Assembly (NCBI GenBank): GCA_030611905.1
Contig: JAUWOX010000041.1
Coordinates: forward strand, 1 to 8,053
Source: a bacterium
GTDB lineage: Bacteria; Patescibacteriota; JABMPQ01; JAQVVF01
Length of the DNA stretch: 8,053 nucleotides
Direction of reading: 5' to 3'
A program made the position numbers and the translations under genes. This document shows positions 3,856 through 8,053 of this stretch, one piece after another. The first letter of the stretch is position 1. Every line of letters starts with the position of its first letter. The notes below the pieces were generated by a model. It saw only the letters and a program-made list of their open reading frames with translations, ran no database searches and was not told the origin of the DNA.

Positions 3856-4218
3856 ATGGGACGCATCGCACTGGCCACCTTCGCCCTCGTTCTCTCTATT
3901 GCATTCATCTCTGGCTGTGGCGCGCACGCGCCCAGTCAAGACCTGATCCACAACCCCACCACAACCAAGACAGTCGTGGGGCAGATCCCCATGGCAGTCA
4001 GTGGCCACAGCGCCGAGGATCCCATGGCCACGGCCAAGAGCAATCTCGAGGCCTGGTTCGCGACGCAAGGCCACCTGCTCCAGTTGGTAATCGACCACGT
4101 CGACTACCAGGGCATGCGGGGCGGAAACGAGCAATACTTGGTTTCGTACCGAGTAGTGTTCCAGATTCCGACCACCGCCGCCTCCTCCATCGCCTCCGCC
4201 CTCGTCTCGGCGCCCTAG
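3856..4218 (+). CDS. small GC-rich lipoprotein gene, unknown function
   Basis: I do not recognise this 120-residue protein. The start is ATG 3856 because AGGAGG (3844-3849) lies six nucleotides before it and because a signal sequence begins there: MGRIALATFALVLSIAF, then the lipobox I18-S19-G20-C21. The predicted mature protein starts at Cys21 and would be lipid-anchored outside the membrane. It continues with a Ser/Thr/His-rich linker and the segment ATAKSNLEAWFATQGHLLQLVIDHVDYQGM, then YLVSYRVVFQIPTT, which suggests one helix followed by strands. The codons are strikingly G/C-ended, unlike the AT-rich core genes, which suggests a foreign origin. It has a perfect promoter and a structured leader upstream and the 74-bp element 20 bp downstream. 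Confidence 0.72.
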   Translation: MGRIALATFALVLSIAFISGCGAHAPSQDLIHNPTTTKTVVGQIPMAVSGHSAEDPMATAKSNLEAWFATQGHLLQLVIDHVDYQGMRGGNEQYLVSYRVVFQIPTTAASSIASALVSAP

Positions 4219-4238
4219 CATTCTGCTGGGACGCAATC

Positions 4239-4312
4239 CGCACCTTCCGCACTTCGACCGCGCCAGACAACCTCCGGGTTGCTCTGGCCGCGGTCCTCTT
4301 CTTAGTCTATAA
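4239..4312 (+). repeat. 74-bp cassette repeat, copy 1
   Basis: This stretch recurs at 4782-4855 with a single difference (G4286 versus A4829). It lies 20 bp after the lipoprotein gene stop. It contains a GC-rich hairpin at 4256-4295: CGCGGTC pairs with GACCGCG, TCTGG with CCAGA and GGTTG with CAACC, leaving two one-base bulges and a tetraloop TCCG. The hairpin is followed by a pyrimidine-rich tail and the left arm of the second hairpin. Confidence 0.95.
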
Positions 4313-4347
4313 TCAAGTTACGACATCTCAATTATAGATTAAGAAGA
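4297..4347 (+). repeat. AT-rich inverted repeat linking the two GC-rich genes
   Basis: TCTTCTTAGTCTATAAT (4297-4313) pairs with 4331-4347 over 17 positions, the only non-Watson-Crick pair being a G-U in the plus-strand RNA. The loop is 17 nt. The left arm belongs to the 74-bp repeat; the right arm ends 35 nt before the next ATG. Confidence 0.8.
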
Positions 4348-4351
4348 GAGA

Positions 4352-4376
4352 ACCTTTCAATCCAGACGCCAAGGAG
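4352..4376 (+). promoter_or_regulatory. leader motif and Shine-Dalgarno site of the secreted-protein gene
   Basis: ACCTTTCAATCCA (4352-4364) is identical to 2844-2856 in front of the membrane-protein operon, and AAGGAG (4371-4376) lies six nucleotides before ATG 4383. The motif lies between hairpin and ribosome binding site here, and between promoter and ribosome binding site in the other case. Confidence 0.7.
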
Positions 4377-4382
4377 TTCACC

Positions 4383-4772
4383 ATGAAGCGCATCGCCCTG
4401 ACCTTCGCCATCGCCTTCGCCCTCATCTTCACCCTCACGTCCGAGGCTTCCGCCCAGAAAATCTCCCAATATATCATGACCTGCCATGCAACAAACGGGC
4501 AGATCGTGAAACTCACGATCAGCCGAACGAAAGATGGAGGCCTCATAAAAGAGACTTCCAGTCGAGAGGGGATCTTCGCGACAAGTACGTGGAGAAGTAA
4601 GCCATCGGTCAAGTCGACGAAGGGAGAGGAGTGGGTACCACTGCCTCTGACAAATGGTGGCCACGCGCTCGTGCCGGGAGTTTTCTTCAAGCTACTGAGC
4701 GAACTGGAAACCCTTCGTCCGTGGAAAGAGTGCTACGAAGAACATTCGCCGTCGAGGCGCCCCAAGAACTAG
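4383..4772 (+). CDS. small GC-rich secreted protein, unknown function
   Basis: I do not recognise this 129-residue protein. MKRIALTFAIAFALIFTLTSEASA is a signal peptide with an A-S-A site at 22-24, so Gln25 should be the first mature residue. Unlike its neighbour it has no lipobox and would be released or held by other means. The mature part has two cysteines (C34, C117), which could form a disulfide, and a probable beta-rich core (QIVKLTISRTKDGG, EEWVPLPLTNGG). The first dozen residues resemble those of the lipoprotein upstream (RIAL-TFA in both) while the rest differs. I see no convincing own promoter, so it may be read through from 3667. Codons are G/C-ended at the front and more mixed later. 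Confidence 0.72.
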   Translation: MKRIALTFAIAFALIFTLTSEASAQKISQYIMTCHATNGQIVKLTISRTKDGGLIKETSSREGIFATSTWRSKPSVKSTKGEEWVPLPLTNGGHALVPGVFFKLLSELETLRPWKECYEEHSPSRRPKN

Positions 4773-4781
4773 CGCCCCCCT

Positions 4782-4855
4782 CGCACCTTCCGCACTTCGA
4801 CCGCGCCAGACAACCTCCGGGTTGCTCTAGCCGCGGTCCTCTTCTTAGTCTATAA
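4782..4855 (+). repeat. 74-bp cassette repeat, copy 2
   Basis: Identical to 4239-4312 at 73 of 74 positions, exactly 543 bp away, starting 9 bp after the secreted-protein stop. The one change (A4829) removes a pair in the GC-rich hairpin (4799-4838). The tail (4840-4855) pairs with TTATAGCTTAAGAAGA (4859-4874) over a 3-nt loop, with one mismatch and one G-U, mirroring copy 1 with a shorter loop. Confidence 0.95.
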
Positions 4856-4894
4856 ATCTTATAGCTTAAGAAGAGGACAATTAATCCAACCTAA

Positions 4895-5002
4895 ATGTTA
4901 TTTAACAAACAGATAGCTATAATCAAATCAGAGCTTGTTGCTCTCTATGGTTATGTTATGACCTCGCCCATTACTTTCTACATTTTAAGCAAGAGGCAAT
5001 AA
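4895..5002 (+). CDS. possible 35-residue peptide gene or gene remnant
   Basis: An ATG directly after an in-frame TAA opens 35 codons (MLFNKQIAIIKSELVALY, then GYVMTSPITFYILSKRQ), ending in TAA at the first base of a terminator stem. The peptide is amphipathic to hydrophobic with basic ends. Support is its position (third slot after a hairpin right arm, 20 nt from it, and with a terminator immediately after). Against it are its short length and the lack of a Shine-Dalgarno site. Confidence 0.3.
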   Translation: MLFNKQIAIIKSELVALYGYVMTSPITFYILSKRQ

Positions 5003-5032
5003 AAAATCTCCGTTAAAAATAGGGGATTTTTT
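5001..5032 (+). terminator. intrinsic terminator closing the accessory cluster
   Basis: AAAAAATCTCC (5001-5011) pairs with GGGGATTTTTT (5022-5032) over a 10-nt loop. One pair is U-G in the plus-strand RNA, and the stem ends in a T-run. It separates the cassettes from the glycosidase gene. Confidence 0.85.
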
Positions 5033-5086
5033 ATTTGGCTAAAAATCTGTTAAAATGTAAATGAAATAATACTCAACATTTTTCAT

Positions 5087-6187
5087 ATGAAAATAAAAAA
5101 ACTAGTCCTCGCTCTTCTTCCCATCATCATTGTCATCGCTCTTTTGTATTTGCTTGTTATCAATAATTTACGCGAAGAAAAACTTCCTCTAGCAGATTGG
5201 ACTTTGGAACAAAAAGTCGGCCAGCTCTTTATTGTCAGCTTTGACGGTTATGAACCAAATTATTACATCAGCAAAATGATTGACGAAAGGAATCTCGGTG
5301 GTATTATTTTAATGGGAAATAATATTGAAAACAAAAAGCAAATCAAAAATTTAACTGCTGTTCTTCAGGCCCAAGCCAAGCAAACCAAAAAGAAAATTCC
5401 GCTTTTTATTGCCACAGATCAAGAGGGCGGAGAAGTTGCTAGAATTAAGAATATTGAATCAACCGCCCAAAAAGACATCACTTCTCCAGAACAAGCCAAA
5501 CAAATTGCCAAGAAAAGATCCAAACAGCTCTTAGATCTTGGCATCAACATGAACTTTTCCCCTGTCTTGGAATATGCCTCTGATCCTAACGCTTTTATTT
5601 ATTCCAGAACATTTGAAAAAGATTTGGATCAAACTACCCAGCTTGGCCTGGCTATGTCAAAAGGCTATGATCAAGAAAAAATGATTTATGTTCCCAAGCA
5701 TTTTCCCGGCCATGATAATTCCAAAATAGATTCTCATAAAGACCAGCCCATGATCTTAGATTCTAAAAAGAAAATACTAGACAACACCAAACCGTTTCAG
5801 CAAGTCATTAAAAAAGCCAATCCCAAAGTTATTATGACCTCACATACTCTTTACCCAGATATTGACCCAGAAAATCCCGCCACTTTATCTAAAAAAATCA
5901 TTACTGATATTTTAAAAGATGAAATAGGCTATCAAGACTTAGTTATCACTGACGACCTAAGCATGAAAGGGCTAAATAAAACCGGCACTGTCCCAGAATC
6001 AGCTGTTAAAGCTTTGCAGGCCGGCTGTGATCTCTTGCTTTTAGTCGCTTCCCCAGATGAACAGGCCGAAGTCTATGAAGAAGTTCTAAAGGCAGTGCAG
6101 GACGGAAGATTGGATGAAAAAGAAATTGATGAAAAAGTTTTGAAAATCTTGAATCTTAAACAGATGCGACTAGGCTTAAAAAAATAA
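5087..6187 (+). CDS. membrane-anchored glycoside hydrolase family 3 protein, NagZ-like
   Basis: Predicted to remove terminal beta-linked N-acetylglucosamine, for example from peptidoglycan fragments. The 366-residue protein has a lysine-rich start and a hydrophobic segment at about 6-26, probably an uncleaved anchor with the enzyme outside. The family motifs are in order: TDQEGGEVARI (110-120), KHFPGHD (204-210), DSH (215-217, the Asp/His pair of the NagZ loop), MTSHTLYP (250-257), and VITDDLSMKGL (286-296) with Asp289 as expected nucleophile. The length fits a single-domain NagZ. Cytoplasmic NagZ lacks an anchor, so this resembles the Gram-positive-type extracellular form. No Shine-Dalgarno site precedes the ATG and no promoter is convincing. 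Its TAA lies in an AT-rich repeat shared with 2588-2609. The exact substrate is not proven by sequence. Confidence 0.92.
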   Translation: MKIKKLVLALLPIIIVIALLYLLVINNLREEKLPLADWTLEQKVGQLFIVSFDGYEPNYYISKMIDERNLGGIILMGNNIENKKQIKNLTAVLQAQAKQTKKKIPLFIATDQEGGEVARIKNIESTAQKDITSPEQAKQIAKKRSKQLLDLGINMNFSPVLEYASDPNAFIYSRTFEKDLDQTTQLGLAMSKGYDQEKMIYVPKHFPGHDNSKIDSHKDQPMILDSKKKILDNTKPFQQVIKKANPKVIMTSHTLYPDIDPENPATLSKKIITDILKDEIGYQDLVITDDLSMKGLNKTGTVPESAVKALQAGCDLLLLVASPDEQAEVYEEVLKAVQDGRLDEKEIDEKVLKILNLKQMRLGLKK

Positions 6188-6206
6188 AAACCTAAAAATA
6201 TAAAAA
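6185..6206. repeat. AT-rich intergenic repeat, second copy
   Basis: These 22 nt are identical to 2588-2609 and begin with the stop codon of the glycosidase gene. A 17-nt core (ATAAAAACCTAAAAATA) also occurs in reverse orientation within 7191-7213. All three copies lie beside gene ends. The low complexity makes chance or slippage a possible explanation. Confidence 0.7.
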
Positions 6207-6228
6207 AACAGCATATTGCTATACTGTT
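6201..6228 (-). terminator. terminator of the 6237-6587 gene
   Basis: AACAGCATA (6207-6215) and TATACTGTT (6220-6228) enclose TTGC. The single mispair becomes G-U in the minus-strand RNA, giving a 9-bp stem followed by a U-run from 6202-6206. The stem-loop is nearly the same as that after the paralogous gene (6659-6678). It lies between convergent genes. Confidence 0.85.
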
Positions 6229-6236
6229 GTACAAAA

Positions 6237-6587
6237 CTATTTGCGTTTAAAGGTGAGATTTTCTATGTACAAAAGCTTCCATTGTTTCTCAATCCATTTG
6301 AAATGGAGACGAAGCCTGCCAGAAACCTCAGTGCTTCTAGACCATACTTTCCCGCTAATTTTCATCTTTATTTCTAATTGCGCTGTGTCCTCAACATAAC
6401 GACTAGTCAGAATAGTTATTTCTTGCGGTCCTTTCGCAATAAAAGTCCATCTGCCGAATTCCACTCCGACACTATGCCCAACAATTTGTTTTTCAATCAT
6501 CTCCGTAGTTATCTCGGGATGTCGATTACAGGTCCAAGAAGATAAAATGATAAAAAAGAGCATTGCTAATTTCAGCATTATCCGCAT
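6237..6587 (-). CDS. small exported protein, paralog of the neighbour at 6685-7095
   Basis: I do not recognise this 116-residue protein. The start is set by AGGAGG five nucleotides upstream (6593-6598). A signal-like stretch MRIMLKLAMLFFIILSSW ends in Cys20 (SSWTC). The cysteine is at a lipoprotein position but Trp and Thr before it are unusual for a lipobox. The mature part carries MIEKQIVGHSV, RWTF, AQLEIKMKISG, GRLRLHFKW and LYIENLTFK; the alternating pattern suggests one helix then a curved beta-sheet, as in NTF2-like folds, which is a guess. By hand, 46 of 70 residues of the core match the paralog. It has its own promoter and terminator. Confidence 0.78.
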   Translation of the reverse strand: MRIMLKLAMLFFIILSSWTCNRHPEITTEMIEKQIVGHSVGVEFGRWTFIAKGPQEITILTSRYVEDTAQLEIKMKISGKVWSRSTEVSGRLRLHFKWIEKQWKLLYIENLTFKRK

Positions 6588-6622
6588 CTTTTCCTCCTCG
6601 TCTTTCCTCGTCTGGATTCTCT

Positions 6623-6651
6623 ATAATATATTTTTAAACTAAATTTGTCAA
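6623..6651 (-). promoter_or_regulatory. promoter of the 6237-6587 gene
   Basis: On the minus strand a perfect TTGACA (6646-6651), 17 nt, TATTAT (6623-6628). The -35 starts 2 bp after the U-run of the terminator before it. It is nearly the same as the promoter at 7131-7159. Confidence 0.85.
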
Positions 6652-6652
6652 A

Positions 6653-6678
6653 TAAAAAACAGCATATTGCTATGCTGT
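6653..6678 (-). terminator. terminator of the 6685-7095 gene
   Basis: ACAGCATA (6659-6666) and TATGCTGT (6671-6678) form a perfect 8-bp stem over TTGC, followed on the minus strand by a U-run. It lies 6 bp after the stop codon. Confidence 0.9.
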
Positions 6679-6684
6679 GCGAGT

Positions 6685-7095
6685 CTAGTTAAGCTTAAAA
6701 TCTAGATTCTCTACAGACCAAAGATCCCAATATTCCCGTTCGGCCCCCTGACCATCATGCCATTTATAATGAAGGCGAAGTCTGCCAAAAGCCTCTTTCC
6801 CTCTGCTCCATGACTTTCCACTGGTTTTCATCCTGATTTCTAATTTTGCCGTGTTCCAATCATAATCACTACGCAGAATAACTATTTCTCGCGGCTCCTC
6901 TGCCAAAAAAGTCCATCTACTAAATCTCGTTTCGACACTATGCCCAATAATTTGTTTTTCAATCATCTCTAGAGTCATCTTAGGCGTCTCGGGTGTCCTC
7001 TTAAGCGTCTCGGGTGTCATCTCAGTGCCTCGTTCACAGACCCAGGAAGACAAAATGATCAAAAAGAGCGTTATCAGTCGTAGCATTGTCTGCAT
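6685..7095 (-). CDS. small exported protein, paralog of the neighbour at 6237-6587
   Basis: This 136-residue protein of unknown function has the same plan as its downstream paralog: signal-like MQTMLRLITLFLIILSSW, Cys20 (SSWVC), a linker, then MIEKQIIGHSV, RWTF, LEIRMKTSGKSWSR, GRLRLHYKW and ENLDFK. It is longer because of a linker insert with two 7-residue units (TPETLKR, TPETPKM) encoded by a 21-bp repeat, and a few more residues near the C terminus. AGGAGG (7101-7106) five nucleotides before ATG fixes the start. A complete promoter and terminator frame it, so the unit has been duplicated whole. Localisation outside the membrane is likely, lipid anchoring uncertain. Confidence 0.78.
   Translation of the reverse strand: MQTMLRLITLFLIILSSWVCERGTEMTPETLKRTPETPKMTLEMIEKQIIGHSVETRFSRWTFLAEEPREIVILRSDYDWNTAKLEIRMKTSGKSWSRGKEAFGRLRLHYKWHDGQGAEREYWDLWSVENLDFKLN
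6984..7018. repeat. 21-bp tandem repeat in the linker of the paralog
   Basis: GCGTCTCGGGTGTC occurs at 6984-6997 and 7005-7018, a 21-bp period. It encodes the two TPET heptads. The other paralog has no such insert, so the expansion came after the duplication or was lost there. Confidence 0.85.
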
Positions 7096-7130
7096 CTCTC
7101 CCTCCTCGTTTCTCTCCGTCTGAATTATTT

Positions 7131-7159
7131 ATAATATCCTTTAAAACTAAATTTGTCAA
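7131..7159 (-). promoter_or_regulatory. promoter of the 6685-7095 gene
   Basis: On the minus strand a perfect TTGACA (7154-7159), 17 nt, TATTAT (7131-7136). The flanks match those of the promoter at 6623-6651 through most of the spacer (AATTTAGTTT). Confidence 0.85.
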
Positions 7160-7160
7160 A

Positions 7161-7191
7161 TAAAAAACAGCTCTAACATTAGGCTGTTTTT
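7161..7191 (-). terminator. bidirectional-type terminator after the 7212-8053 gene
   Basis: AAAAACAGC (7163-7171) and GCTGTTTTT (7183-7191) form a 9-bp stem with an 11-nt loop. Both strands give a U-run. It lies 20 bp after the stop codon of the upstream gene and 1 bp from the next -35 box. Confidence 0.88.
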
Positions 7192-7213
7192 ATTTTTAGG
7201 TTTTTATATTTTT
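7191..7213. repeat. AT-rich intergenic repeat, inverted copy
   Basis: The reverse complement contains ATAAAAACCTAAAAATA, as in 6184-6200. It lies at the 3' end of the partial gene, just as the copy at 6185 lies at the 3' end of the glycosidase gene. Confidence 0.6.
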
Positions 7214-8053
7214 ACCGTTTCACTTTCCACACATGCGCAATCGGCCGATCATTTCTCTGATCTCCTAAATATTCAAAAACATAAAGCCTGCTTCTTCTAC
7301 GATCAAAGGCTACACCGCCAATGTAGCGCATTTCATGTTCAGGCTTATAAAACATTTTGCTATCAATCTTTTTTACTGCATATGGCTGAGGCCACCAGGT
7401 TGGCTTTTTTCCGCGAGCAACCTTTCTCAAATCTTTTGCCCGGTAAAATAATATCTGCGCTTCAAAATCCTCTGACCACCAGCCTCTCTCTCCTGGCCCT
7501 TCATCAGGATAAGGCGGCTCATCCGGCCAAACAGTTCCATCTCGAAATCCATACCAGCACTTACCCAGACCCTTTATCCCTACAAAAATCATGGCTTGTT
7601 TATTTCCGGTCTTAATCCAAGCCCCGCCAGCCCATTGATCAGAATGAGCATAATCATTTAATGCACGATTAGCATTAGGATCATTATAAACAGAAGAATA
7701 TTTTAGCAAAGCCTTGCTCGACAGCTTTGCTCCTTTTTTCGGTGGATTACCATCCTGCCAAGGGGCATAAGCAATAGCCGATGGTCCTTGTGTTCCCTGT
7801 CCGCCATCACGATATCTCCCTGCGATCAATCTTTTGCCTCCAACATATTTCTTGGCCCACTTTTTGGGGTTATTAAAAATATATCCAGTTGTCACATAAT
7901 TTCTTCTATTGCCGATTTTCCATGGTCCTTTTACATCCGGTTCACTTAAATCTAAATCAAACCAACCATGCGAAGCCTTTTTTTGACCTTCCTGCATATG
8001 TTCACCCCATCCATAATACAATTTGGCAGAATTTTGACTATTTTGCTTTGGCA
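7212..8053 (-). CDS. 3' part of a Trp/Gly-rich protein of unknown function (5' end outside the window)
   Basis: The reading frame is open to the right edge. The codons before the first possible start (TTG at 8019-8021) continue without a stop as PKQNSQNSAK, so the TTG is an internal leucine and the gene is cut by the window. About 280 residues are seen. Motifs include HGWFDLDLSEPDVKGPW, YVTTGYIFNNPKKWA, GRYRDGGQGTQGPSAIAYAPW, HSDQWAGGAWIKTG, FVGIKGLGKCWYGF, ERGWWSEDFEAQILFY, and near the end GGVAFDRRRSRLYVFEYLGD and HVWKV. The repeated WYGF/GGAW/LYVFE patterns look like blades of a beta-propeller. From memory it resembles large secreted hypothetical proteins of environmental bacteria. Export cannot be judged because the N terminus is missing. 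Confidence 0.8.
   Translation of the reverse strand, partial: PKQNSQNSAKLYYGWGEHMQEGQKKASHGWFDLDLSEPDVKGPWKIGNRRNYVTTGYIFNNPKKWAKKYVGGKRLIAGRYRDGGQGTQGPSAIAYAPWQDGNPPKKGAKLSSKALLKYSSVYNDPNANRALNDYAHSDQWAGGAWIKTGNKQAMIFVGIKGLGKCWYGFRDGTVWPDEPPYPDEGPGERGWWSEDFEAQILFYRAKDLRKVARGKKPTWWPQPYAVKKIDSKMFYKPEHEMRYIGGVAFDRRRSRLYVFEYLGDQRNDRPIAHVWKVKR

Noticed and set aside
3811..4270. minus-strand reading frames opposite the lipoprotein gene
   Set aside because: They are open only because of the high GC content; composition is Gly/Arg low complexity, while the plus frame has signal sequence, lipobox and Shine-Dalgarno site.
4297..4313. TATAAT at 4308-4313 as a promoter for the secreted-protein gene
   Set aside because: No -35-like sequence at 16-18 nt and the box is part of a hairpin arm; in the second repeat copy it reads TATAAA.
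4328..4690. minus-strand reading frames opposite the secreted-protein gene
   Set aside because: The plus frame has a good signal peptide, A-S-A site and AAGGAG; the minus frames have none and run through the inverted repeat.
4631..4855. plus-strand reading frame running through the second 74-bp repeat
   Set aside because: It is out of frame with the secreted protein, has no ribosome binding site and reads through a hairpin.
4239..4874. classical integron attC sites
   Set aside because: No RYYYAAC/GTTRRRY core pair at the arms and no integrase in the window; only the general cassette layout is similar.
7382..7615. plus-strand reading frame inside the Trp/Gly-rich gene
   Set aside because: It is a shadow of the long minus-strand frame, which has the coherent motif pattern.

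Overview
The window looks like a piece of a small-genome bacterium of the Candidate Phyla Radiation (Patescibacteria, Parcubacteria-like). This rests on an AT-rich core, genes with poor or absent Shine-Dalgarno sites, an archaeal-type CMP kinase beside rplS, tRNA genes without encoded CCA, and a 22-bp GCCTGCC/GGCAGGC palindrome of a kind I remember as common in that group. The assignment is an inference, not a proof.

Region 1 (1-2300, all minus strand) is core translation machinery. A near-leaderless promoter (2270-2298) drives rluD-like pseudouridine synthase, then cmk, then rplS, with gaps of 10 and 7 bp. tRNA-Leu starts 6 bp after the rplS stop and is followed by tRNA-Val, tRNA-Phe, tRNA-Gly and a cut-off tRNA that looks like tRNA-Cys. 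No terminator is visible between rplS and the tRNAs, so they may share one transcript.

Region 2 (2300-2790) holds tRNA-Ala(GGC) and tRNA-Arg(UCG) on the minus strand. They are surrounded by debris: a broken duplicate of the tRNA-Ala 3' half interrupted by a 12-bp-stem hairpin, a 22-bp palindrome within tRNA-like sequence, and an AT-rich inverted repeat built from 8-nt units.

Region 3 (2800-5040, plus strand) is accessory. A consensus promoter drives two overlapping genes for small two-helix membrane proteins, closed by a strong intrinsic terminator. Then come a 29-nt palindrome, three GGCTTATTTAAGCC-like elements and a perfect TTGACA-17-TATAAT promoter. These lead into two conspicuously GC-rich genes for small exported proteins (a lipoprotein and a SPase-I-type secreted protein). 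Each GC-rich gene is preceded by a long inverted repeat and followed by the same 74-bp element (73/74 identical, 543 bp apart), which forms a GC-rich double-bulged hairpin and then the left arm of a second hairpin. This cassette-like layout is the most novel thing in the window. A possible 35-codon ORF and an intrinsic terminator close the region.

Region 4 (5087-6187, plus) is a membrane-anchored family 3 glycoside hydrolase (NagZ-like) with its active-site motifs intact.

Region 5 (6200-8053, minus) holds two tandem paralogous units. Each has its own promoter (TTGACA-17-TATTAT), Shine-Dalgarno site, small exported protein gene and terminator. Upstream of them lies the 3' part of a Trp/Gly-rich protein gene that runs off the right end. 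Functions of the exported and membrane proteins in regions 3 and 5 cannot be told from sequence alone; cell-surface roles are an inference from their signal sequences.
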